Below, piece by piece: positions 1-5,500 of a stretch of DNA of 5,500 nucleotides; position 1 is the stretch's first letter, and the number at the start of each line of letters is the position of its first letter. Source of the DNA: Kiritimatiellia bacterium. Its GTDB lineage: Bacteria; Verrucomicrobiota; Kiritimatiellia; RFP12; UBA1067. The stretch covers positions 1 through 5,500 of the forward strand of contig JAFPNP010000016.1 of assembly GCA_017411125.1 (NCBI GenBank), read 5' to 3'. The position numbers and the translations under genes were made by a program. The notes beneath the pieces were generated by a model. The model was not told where the DNA came from, did not search any database, and saw only the letters and a list, made by a program, of their open reading frames with translations.

Positions 1-3000
1 GGCAGAGGATCGCGCCACACGAGCGCGACGGCGCGTCCGCCCTGCTGCGCGGGCGTGCCCTCGCCCGTGCCGCCGAGAGCGGTGGACTCCGCCCTCACGA
101 AAATGAGGAACAACTGCTGCCTGTTCGCGAAACAGTCGCGCCAGAAACTGTGCAGGAACATGCGGTCGACATTGGTGAGTTCGTCGAGGAATCCGCTCGT
201 CGTCTGGCCGCCGTTCGCGGTTTCGCCCCTGAGCGGATCGGCGGACTTCGAAAGATCGTCCTTGTAAATTGCACGCCCCGTTTCGAACTTCAAGGCGGGC
301 ACGACCCCGTCTATGCTGTCGCTGCCGGAAACGATGCGATTGAACACCCCGTAACCGGATTCGGAACCTCCGTATATCTTTGAATACGACATTTTTCCGC
401 TGCCGCCGTTTCCGTAGTAATCGTTCAGATCGTTGTAGACATCCTGCACGGTGAGACCGAGTTTTCCGCTCCAGTCCAACGCGTCGAACATGTCCGCCCA
501 CAGGTTGCGCAGAGCGTAAAGAGTATGTTCGTTGGGATTGCCGGAGATCTGCACCATGGCGGCAAGATCCTCGAAGCGATGCTGCAGGAACGTCGCAATC
601 TTGCGTACGTCATCGCCGGTCATCTTCGGGCCATGCGTTCCGGCGGTGAACGTCCAGTCCTTGAAAGCGCCGCTGAACTTGCCGCCCCAGTCCTGATGGC
701 GCACGGCGGAATCGAAAACAGTGTTCGTGCTGGTCGCCCAGTAGTTCAGCGGCGTGCCGGCGAGGGCGGCGAGCATGACCTCGTGGCTTTGGGTGAACGG
801 ATTCACGCAGAAATCCTTAATCCCGCCCACAAGTCCCCTTCTGTACATGTTCGCGCCAAGCTCGAAGGTTTTCGGATTCGTGCGGACGCTCTGGTACGAC
901 TTCCAGAACGAACGCCAGCTCGGCATGGATTCGAGCGGGTGGTCGGACGACGAATCGAGACTTCTTTCAACCCCGTCGTAACCGGCGACGTCTTTGCTGG
1001 TGTAGCTGAATTTCTCGTTGTTGTTCCTGTCGCCGCCGCCCAGCACGTTGTGCGTAGAATCGAGATTTTCATCGAGCACGGAAAGGCGGGGCAGGAAACA
1101 AAGTTCGCCGGGCGACTGCAGATAACCTTGGTTGGAAACGAAGAGATACGGGTCTTGCGCCCTGTCGCCGCGTCCGCTAACGTTGCTGCCGTATTCCTTT
1201 TCCACGAGATAGTCGAGTACGCTCTTGCCAAGGGTGGGATCGCTGTCGAACACGCTCCTGTACCACACGCTTTCGAGAGCCTCGGAGCCATTGTAGGCGA
1301 ACCAGTCTTCAGGCGCCCAATTGAAACGCGGATCCACCGTGACGAAAGCCTTGGGAGACCACGCGTTGCCTCCGTCGCTGGACAATGTCGTTGTGGGGTC
1401 GTCGGAAAGAACGCGGTCGTATGAAAGCCTTTCGCTGTTCTGGAACTTGCAACCGAAACGCATTATCGGCAGTTTGCCGTAGCTTGGACTTGCCGTTCCG
1501 CCGTTGAACGTGACCATGCCGAACGAAGTACCGAACATTTCCAGCTGCACTGGGTTGTCGTTGCTTCCGGCGTTGTTTATGCCGTTCAACTGGTCGTCGT
1601 AAACAGTGGCGGGAACCATATCCACCGTTTTTCCGTCATACTTGATCCGCGCCCATACGAAAAGATACGGATAAATGTCGCCGATGCTTTCGCGGATGTT
1701 CTTCAGCTCCTCCTCGTTCATTTCGGCATTGGTATCGATCGACGCAAGGTTGCCGCTCTCGTCAAACGGAAGCATGCCTATCTTGTATTTAGAGTCGCTG
1801 TTCGGATCCGGGTCCGAACCCGGCGTACCGTCGGCGTTTTGCTTGAGTTTCTGCACTATGCTTACAAACGGCGCCTCGGATACGAACTCGCCGACTTTGA
1901 ACTTCAAGTCGATTTTCTGGCCTTTCTCATCCAACCCATCCACCGGTATCGATATGGCTTGAGACGACGCGGCCGGCAAAGTGACGACCAGACAGTTGTC
2001 GATGGCAGGACGCTCCAATCCGGCTTCCGTCACGGCCTCCAGGCTGTACTGTTTCGTCACGTTCCCCGTCCACTCGTTGTCCTTCATCGGCTTGAACTTC
2101 CTGGCGAACTCGTTGTTCCTCATGGAAATCTTGGGAGGCTCCGTCAGATCCTTCGCCCCGCGCACGAATACAAGCCTGGCGAACGCCTCGACAGTGCATC
2201 CGGACGGAGGCGTCTGCCCGTCCCCGAACGGAAACACCACAAGAGCGCCAAGCTGGCCATCCAGCACTCTTACCGAAATCTTCCAGTCGGTATATTGCCT
2301 GTCGCCCTCGGTCCTTGCATCGCCCTTGACCAACTTCACTTCCAGCGGCATGGCTGGCTGCAACGCCGCGATCATTGGCACGCGCTCGGCGCAAGGCATG
2401 CAAAGAGAAAGAGGAACGCTGTCCTCGTCAAGGTAATCGTACAAGGTGAAAATGTCCAGATTCGAAAGCCCGTGCATCTTGAATGCGGGCATTTCATTGC
2501 GGCTGTCCCAAAAAGGCCGGACTGCGCCTTTCGCGACTTTGTTGAATACATCGAGCAGCGTCATGTTCGAATTCTTCAGGTCGGACATTTCGAAAGGCTG
2601 GTACAGGGAAATGTCGAGCGATTTGCCGAGCGCGTCGATGGAGTTCGTCGGGAACCATGAGCCGGTGATGAACGGCTGGCGCGCGGCGCCCTTGACGCGC
2701 CCATCGTCCGCGCTGTTTCTCTCGTAGAAATATTCATTCGCGGTTATTCCCTTCGCAAGGTTGTAGAAAGGCGACTCGAACTCGCGGGAGGCCGAGTTCT
2801 TCCCGATGGCGAGGCTGTAGTCCATCATCGAGACGAGCGGCGCCTCCTTCCATCCTTCGCGGTTGGAATGGACGAACTTGTCGAACACTTCGGCGTTCGA
2901 CGTGTCGATGTTGGAGAAGTCGTTGTCGTTCTTCCTGAACAGCGGTGCGAGCGAGACGGGAGACGCGGACGTGCGCGGAGCGTCGGCCTTCAGTTTGTTG

Positions 3001-3542
3001 ACGTCGAGCAGGTCAGACACGTTCACCGCGCAGAACGCGTAACGACCTGCGTCGAAGTTGAAATAGTCCCACTTCGCCGCCCACGACGAGCGCGCGAGCA
3101 GCCGCACGTCGTTCGCGATCGCCGGCGGCAGGTAGCCGAGCGCCTCCATGTTCAGCACCGAGACCGTCTCGGATATAGGCGCGTAGCGGGAATTTGGGTC
3201 TGAACCGGAATTTTCCCCGTCCGGATCCGGCGGCATGAAAACGCGCGCCTCCCACCAATCGTAGGAACTGCCGTTTCCGTCGCGGTAGACGGCGGACTGG
3301 TCGTTCGTGTTCCAGGCGCCGGGAAAGACGTGGGAGCGCACTGCGTCGTCCACGCGGCTCATGGCCTGCGCGAGCGCGGCCTTGACGAGATGGCGCGTGG
3401 CCACCGAACGGCGCAGCACGCTCGACGGGAGGCGCTCCGTGCGCATCCACACGGCGAAAGCCACCGCGCTCACGACCATGAACGAAAGAAAGCCCAGCAC
3501 TATCAAGAGGGCGCTGCCCTTCCGCGATTGCAGTCTCTTCAT
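1..3542 (-). CDS. Giant GspK/PilX-like membrane-anchored protein, Verru_Chthon cassette A-like (3' end outside window)
   Basis: I followed this frame codon by codon from ATG 3542 to the left edge: 1180 codons with no stop. The N terminus MKRLQSRKGSALLIVLGF has a basic leader, a possible cleavage point after Gly9, and a single hydrophobic helix to about residue 33. The +5 Glu of ordinary pilins is absent and the R-x-G-x-ALLxVL pattern resembles GspK and PilX, the minor tip components. The rest (about 34-1180) is polar, with no second membrane segment that I can see, so it is predicted to be exported. The C-terminal part holds ANRQQLFLIFVRAES (1139-1153), a Gly-rich linker, and RAVALVWRDP (1170-1179), the ending I recall from Verru_Chthon cassette protein A; the stop is probably close beyond the edge. 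GspK is normally about 320 aa, so this is more than three times longer. Asp/Asn/Pro/Ser-rich loops occur at 106-118 and 576-583. The gene overlaps gene 4 (ATGA) and has a strong AGGAGG site, consistent with efficient coupled translation. Function is inferred only from anchor and context. Confidence 0.85.
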   Translation of the reverse strand, partial: MKRLQSRKGSALLIVLGFLSFMVVSAVAFAVWMRTERLPSSVLRRSVATRHLVKAALAQAMSRVDDAVRSHVFPGAWNTNDQSAVYRDGNGSSYDWWEARVFMPPDPDGENSGSDPNSRYAPISETVSVLNMEALGYLPPAIANDVRLLARSSWAAKWDYFNFDAGRYAFCAVNVSDLLDVNKLKADAPRTSASPVSLAPLFRKNDNDFSNIDTSNAEVFDKFVHSNREGWKEAPLVSMMDYSLAIGKNSASREFESPFYNLAKGITANEYFYERNSADDGRVKGAARQPFITGSWFPTNSIDALGKSLDISLYQPFEMSDLKNSNMTLLDVFNKVAKGAVRPFWDSRNEMPAFKMHGLSNLDIFTLYDYLDEDSVPLSLCMPCAERVPMIAALQPAMPLEVKLVKGDARTEGDRQYTDWKISVRVLDGQLGALVVFPFGDGQTPPSGCTVEAFARLVFVRGAKDLTEPPKISMRNNEFARKFKPMKDNEWTGNVTKQYSLEAVTEAGLERPAIDNCLVVTLPAASSQAISIPVDGLDEKGQKIDLKFKVGEFVSEAPFVSIVQKLKQNADGTPGSDPDPNSDSKYKIGMLPFDESGNLASIDTNAEMNEEELKNIRESIGDIYPYLFVWARIKYDGKTVDMVPATVYDDQLNGINNAGSNDNPVQLEMFGTSFGMVTFNGGTASPSYGKLPIMRFGCKFQNSERLSYDRVLSDDPTTTLSSDGGNAWSPKAFVTVDPRFNWAPEDWFAYNGSEALESVWYRSVFDSDPTLGKSVLDYLVEKEYGSNVSGRGDRAQDPYLFVSNQGYLQSPGELCFLPRLSVLDENLDSTHNVLGGGDRNNNEKFSYTSKDVAGYDGVERSLDSSSDHPLESMPSWRSFWKSYQSVRTNPKTFELGANMYRRGLVGGIKDFCVNPFTQSHEVMLAALAGTPLNYWATSTNTVFDSAVRHQDWGGKFSGAFKDWTFTAGTHGPKMTGDDVRKIATFLQHRFEDLAAMVQISGNPNEHTLYALRNLWADMFDALDWSGKLGLTVQDVYNDLNDYYGNGGSGKMSYSKIYGGSESGYGVFNRIVSGSDSIDGVVPALKFETGRAIYKDDLSKSADPLRGETANGGQTTSGFLDELTNVDRMFLHSFWRDCFANRQQLFLIFVRAESTALGGTGEGTPAQQGGRAVALVWRDPL

Positions 3543-4036
3543 TGCACCTCCTCGGACGGCGCCATGCGATTGATGTTCGGAATCGCGAGCGCGGTGGTGG
3601 AACTGCCCCCCTGCGCGTTGTCCTCCGCGTTCACGTTGCCCTGCATTATCCTGTACAGATAGGGGCGCCCCCACGGGTCGAGTATCTTCCCGTCCACGAT
3701 CGCGGCGTTGAACAGCACCGGCACGTCGCCGTCCTGCCCGTTCGGCATCGCCTCCTTGCCGAGGATGAACGCAAGGTCGCTCTCCGTAGCCTCCTTCCAG
3801 CCCTCGCCCGTGGCTTTTTCCGCCAGCGGCGACTCCTTGCCGACCTCGCCGAAGCCTTCGTAGGCGAGAATCGCGTTCGTCATCTCCTGCGCCTCCGCCA
3901 TGGCCTGCTGCATCTTCGCGCGCTTGCGGGCGCCGGATACGGCGGACGCTATCGCGCCGATCATCACCAGCAGCATGCCGATGACGGTGATTAGCTCCAT
4001 GAGGGTGAACCCGCGTTTCAAGAGGCCTTTTTCCAT
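3539..4036 (-). CDS. GspG-like type II secretion pseudopilin
   Basis: A 165-aa protein. The leader MEKGLLKRG ends in Gly9 and is followed by FTLMELITVI with Glu14 at +5 and a hydrophobic helix to about residue 33. The helix continues into a basic, alanine-rich stretch (GARKRAKMQQAMAEAQEMTNAI), as in GspG/PulG, where this long helix packs into the pseudopilus core. DPWGRPYLYR at 120-129 matches the DPWGxPYxY signature of the major pseudopilin. The region after it (from about 130) is Asn/Ser/Gly-rich and ends IPNINRMAPSEEVQ, without the usual acidic calcium-loop ending of GspG. I chose ATG 4036 because AGGAG lies 7 bases upstream and the prepilin leader begins right there; the frame stays open upstream to 4336, but that part overlaps gene 3 and would bury the signal. 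The TGA overlaps the ATG of the giant gene. It is probably a structural pseudopilin. Whether it belongs to a standard type II system or a PVC-specific cassette cannot be told from this window. Confidence 0.88.
   Translation of the reverse strand: MEKGLLKRGFTLMELITVIGMLLVMIGAIASAVSGARKRAKMQQAMAEAQEMTNAILAYEGFGEVGKESPLAEKATGEGWKEATESDLAFILGKEAMPNGQDGDVPVLFNAAIVDGKILDPWGRPYLYRIMQGNVNAEDNAQGGSSTTALAIPNINRMAPSEEVQ
3546..3553 (-). promoter_or_regulatory. Ribosome binding site of the giant gene
   Basis: On the minus strand this reads GAGGAGGT. AGGAGG lies four bases before ATG 3542 and inside the last codons of gene 4. It is almost fully complementary to the 16S rRNA tail and is the strongest such site in the window, though its spacing is a little short. 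It supports ATG 3542 as the start. Confidence 0.75.
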
Positions 4037-4043
4037 CGTTCCG

Positions 4044-4050
4044 CTCCTCA
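4044..4050 (-). promoter_or_regulatory. Ribosome binding site of the GspG-like gene, overlapping the stop of gene 3
   Basis: The minus strand reads TGAGGAG: the TGA stop of gene 3 runs directly into AGGAG, seven bases before ATG 4036. This decides the start of the GspG-like gene against longer in-frame alternatives and implies that ribosomes ending gene 3 can restart on gene 4. Confidence 0.75.
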
Positions 4051-4572
4051 ATTGACGTTCGGCCACGTGCTTATGTCGTCTTTCGTCTTCTTGACGTCCG
4101 GCCCCTGCGACATCACGCCCACCACGAACGACTTCGCGCCTTTGCCGGACCGTATCTGCCCGGCGTCGAATTCGACCCAGAGCTTCACGCCATTCCCCAC
4201 GCCGGAGTTCGCATTGACTTTCGGAACGTCCAGCTTCGTCCAGACGTCCGCGCCAAAAGTGCTTTCGGACATCTTCTCCACGGCGCGGTCGCGCAAAGTG
4301 CCGTCCGGCTTCCACGGGCTCACGAGCACGCCCCAATCCGACGAATTGCCGGGATCGACAAGAGGCAGGGCGTTGTCCGCCGCGATGTGGGCGTCGGACA
4401 CGTCGGTACGGACGGCGTCCATTTCCGCCACGCCCGCTCTTCCCGTGCGCCAGGCGATGGAGGAAGAATTGAACACCATGGTGAGAATCGTGACGAGCAT
4501 CCCGAGCAGGATGGACGCCACAAGCACTTCGATCAGGGTGAAACCCGCGCTCGTGTTGCGATTCATCGTCAT
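4048..4572 (-). CDS. Prepilin-type pseudopilin with a GspG-like C-terminal DDIsxW motif
   Basis: A 174-aa protein with a short leader ending at Gly10, then FTLIEVLVAS with Glu15 at +5 and a hydrophobic helix through about residue 34: a textbook prepilin peptidase site and pseudopilin anchor. The soluble domain has WRTGRAGVAEMDAVRTD after the helix and beta-rich segments later (VKLWVEFDAG, KSFVVGVMSQG). The C terminus, SQGPD (155-159) followed by DDISTW (165-170), resembles the end of the major pseudopilin GspG (S-x-G-x-D ... DDI-x-x-W), where acidic residues help bind calcium in characterised type II systems. The mid-protein DPWG motif of GspG is absent here but present in the next gene. ATG 4572 overlaps the upstream stop by four bases; a second ATG at 4566 has GGAG eight bases upstream and may be the real start, which would shorten the leader by two residues. 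Family membership is firm; the exact subunit identity is uncertain. Confidence 0.87.
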   Translation of the reverse strand: MTMNRNTSAGFTLIEVLVASILLGMLVTILTMVFNSSSIAWRTGRAGVAEMDAVRTDVSDAHIAADNALPLVDPGNSSDWGVLVSPWKPDGTLRDRAVEKMSESTFGADVWTKLDVPKVNANSGVGNGVKLWVEFDAGQIRSGKGAKSFVVGVMSQGPDVKKTKDDISTWPNVN

Positions 4573-5186
4573 TGCTCCATTTTCTCCTGGTCGCCCTGGA
4601 AATGCACTTCCGTATAGTACATCGGCGCGGCCATCAATCCGCTAGACCGGCGCGCCATGCGGAAGCTTATCGACACGCGCGAATGGTCGTCCTCCACGGT
4701 GCCGTTGACGACCCGCTTGCCCCATTGCACCACGAGGCCCTGGGCGTATTTGTCGTTCTGCGTCCAGTTCGGAACCTGCGTCGCGCCGCTGCACGCGCCT
4801 TTGAGCGCGTTGAACACCGCCAGCGCCTTGCTGTTGATTGTACTGCGCCGCTCAGCCCGGAACACGTCGCCGTCCTGCCTGTAGTAGGCCATCCATCCGT
4901 CCCCCGCGCTGCCCTTGCACTGCGTGACGGCGCCCTGGACGCCGCTCACCCATTTGTTCCACGTGATGTTTCGCGACGAGAGCGCAGCGGAAAGCTTGCC
5001 CAAAACCTCGTCCGCCGCCACCGCCGCCCGCACGTCGTCCTGCGACGCCTCGTTCTCGCGGAATCCAAGCGGATAGAGCGACGTCATGGTCAGCACGCCG
5101 ACGGCCATGATCAGAATGGCGAGGTTCACCTCCATCAGGGTGAAGGCGGCGCGTGAACCTGCAATGTGTCTGAATATCCTTTTCAT
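4569..5186 (-). CDS. Prepilin-like membrane-anchored protein, Verru_Chthon cassette B-like minor pseudopilin
   Basis: A 205-aa protein. Residues 1-14 form a basic leader (MKRIFRHIAGSRAA), followed by FTLME with Glu19 at the +5 position of the predicted mature protein, then a hydrophobic helix to about residue 38. This is the type III signal of type IV pilins and pseudopilins, cut and N-methylated by a prepilin peptidase. The -1 residue is Ala14, not the usual Gly. The helix is followed by SLYPLGFRENEASQDD (36-51), which resembles the LLPxGL segment I associate with Verru_Chthon cassette protein B; this is recalled, not searched. The rest is a soluble periplasmic domain with two cysteines (Cys90, Cys122) that could form a disulfide. 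I chose the ATG at 5186 because GAGG lies 6 bases upstream; a TTG at 5198 would add four residues. The TGA overlaps the ATG of the next gene (ATGA). It is probably a minor pseudopilin; its partner or substrate is unknown. Confidence 0.85.
   Translation of the reverse strand: MKRIFRHIAGSRAAFTLMEVNLAILIMAVGVLTMTSLYPLGFRENEASQDDVRAAVAADEVLGKLSAALSSRNITWNKWVSGVQGAVTQCKGSAGDGWMAYYRQDGDVFRAERRSTINSKALAVFNALKGACSGATQVPNWTQNDKYAQGLVVQWGKRVVNGTVEDDHSRVSISFRMARRSSGLMAAPMYYTEVHFQGDQEKMEQ
4575..4588 (-). promoter_or_regulatory. Two ribosome binding site cores upstream of gene 3
   Basis: The minus strand carries AGGAG (4584-4588), eleven bases before ATG 4572, and GGAG (4575-4578), two bases before ATG 4572 but eight before ATG 4566. 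The second core at normal spacing makes ATG 4566 a credible start for gene 3. Both choices leave the prepilin signal intact. Confidence 0.5.
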
Positions 5187-5192
5187 GCGCTG

Positions 5193-5197
5193 CCTCA
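5193..5197 (-). promoter_or_regulatory. Ribosome binding site of the B-like gene, overlapping the stop of gene 1
   Basis: The minus strand reads TGAGG, combining the stop of gene 1 with a GAGG core six bases before ATG 5186. It favours the ATG over the TTG at 5198, which would place the start inside this site. Confidence 0.6.
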
Positions 5198-5500
5198 ATT
5201 GCCGAAGGTGTCGTCCAGCATGGATTTCGTGATCGTGGCCACGGTTCTGGGCTTGTAGTCGCCGTTGGCGTCGGGACGCATCACGCTCACGGGCACGTCC
5301 TGCGACATCGGCACGTCACGGTTCTCGAGGTTGAACGTGACCGCCGCGACGGACGCGGCGTAGAATCTCGAGCCGTCGCTCGGCGCGGACTTGCCGAAGA
5401 TGTAGCCCTTGGGCAGGTCTACGCGGGCGATCTCCATGCCGTAGGCGTCGCCTACCTTCCAGTTGTCGTAGCCGCCCGACGCCGCAACGAACCCGTACAC
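5195..5500 (-). CDS. C-terminal part of an unrecognised protein, first gene of the visible operon (5' end outside window)
   Basis: An open frame enters from the right edge and ends at a TGA at 5195-5197, giving 101 residues that finish in SMLDDTFGN. The first codon visible is GTG at the edge, but nothing marks it as a start, so the gene most likely continues upstream. The visible part is mostly polar with many Val, Asp and Ser residues (for example DVPMSQDVPVSVMRPD), has no cysteine and no membrane segment, and looks like a soluble, beta-rich exported domain. I do not recognise the family. Its stop lies 8 bases upstream of the next gene's ATG and supplies part of that gene's ribosome binding site, so the two are surely co-transcribed. 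By position it may be another pseudopilin, whose N-terminal anchor would lie outside the window, or an accessory protein of the same apparatus. Coding status is secure; function is unknown. Confidence 0.8.
   Translation of the reverse strand: MYGFVAASGGYDNWKVGDAYGMEIARVDLPKGYIFGKSAPSDGSRFYAASVAAVTFNLENRDVPMSQDVPVSVMRPDANGDYKPRTVATITKSMLDDTFGN

Noticed and set aside
525..1424. Plus-strand open frame of 299 codons
   Set aside because: It is the exact in-register antisense of the giant gene. It stays open only because the sense gene rarely uses TTA, CTA or TCA codons. The translation is Arg/Val/Ala/His-rich with no recognisable domain.
1927..2403. Minus-strand open frame of 158 codons inside the giant gene
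   Set aside because: A different frame from the 1180-codon gene, Arg/Gly-rich, with no ribosome binding site or recognised motif; a by-product of GC-rich codon use.
1839..2660. Plus-strand open frame of 273 codons
   Set aside because: Also in-register antisense of the giant gene, with Arg/His/Gln-rich content typical of a shadow frame. The sense frame has an anchor, a ribosome binding site and a family-like C terminus.
2868..3203. Plus-strand open frame of 111 codons rich in Arg and Val
   Set aside because: In-register antisense of the N-terminal part of the giant protein; no ribosome binding site and no family resemblance.
4037..4336. N-terminal extension of the GspG-like gene by 100 codons
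   Set aside because: The extension is Arg/Glu-rich, overlaps gene 3 and would place the prepilin signal at residue 109. The ATG at 4036 has AGGAG at ideal spacing.
4052..4645. Plus-strand open frame of 197 codons opposite gene 3
   Set aside because: Its Ser/Pro/Thr-rich translation is the complement of gene 3, which has FTLIE and a proper operon context.
4572..5156. Plus-strand open frame of 194 codons opposite gene 2
   Set aside because: His/Arg-rich composition and fully antisense to a gene with a clear prepilin signal.
1..5500. Possible tRNA, rRNA, CRISPR, insertion sequence, terminator or riboswitch
   Set aside because: All bases are accounted for by coding sequence or by gaps of 8-11 bases. 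I saw no repeat arrays, cloverleaf-like stretches, inverted terminal repeats or hairpin-plus-T-run structures.

Overview
The whole window is one minus-strand operon segment of five contiguous genes, read from high to low coordinates, with no intergenic space longer than about 11 bases. Three complete genes and one very large, nearly complete gene encode proteins with the N-terminal features of the type IV pilin / type II secretion pseudopilin superfamily. A fifth gene is cut off at the right edge. The DNA is GC-rich and gene-dense. I see no RNA genes, mobile elements, CRISPR arrays, promoters or terminators, and both ends of the operon lie outside the window.

Layout in order of transcription. 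5500-5195 holds the C-terminal 101 residues of an unrecognised protein (gene 1). 5186-4569 is a 205-aa prepilin-like protein that resembles the 'Verru_Chthon cassette protein B' type (gene 2). 4572-4048 is a 174-aa prepilin with FTLIE (gene 3). 4036-3539 is a 165-aa GspG-like prepilin with FTLME and DPWGRPY (gene 4). 3542-1 is a protein of at least 1180 aa with a GspK/PilX-like N-terminal anchor and the C-terminal run RAVALVWRDP, which I associate with 'Verru_Chthon cassette protein A' (gene 5). Genes are joined by ATGA overlaps (2 to 3 is 4569-4572; 4 to 5 is 3539-3542) or by ribosome binding sites built into the previous stop codon (1 to 2, 3 to 4). This is strong evidence for one mRNA and coupled translation.

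Organism: a cassette of several small pseudopilins plus one giant membrane-anchored partner is known to me from the Verrucomicrobiota/Kiritimatiellota/Lentisphaerota side of the PVC superphylum. I therefore infer a member of that group, from remembered family patterns and not from a search. Working model (inference): the small proteins are processed by a prepilin peptidase and assemble into a short periplasmic pseudopilus. The giant protein takes the place of GspK (the largest minor pseudopilin, at the tip) but carries a much larger exported domain. No ATPase, inner-membrane platform, secretin or peptidase gene is in the window, so the machinery would have to be encoded elsewhere.

Most notable points: the giant GspK-like protein and the compositional mosaic inside its gene; two GspG hallmarks that appear divided between neighbouring genes 3 and 4; and an alanine in place of the usual glycine at the predicted prepilin cleavage site of gene 2.
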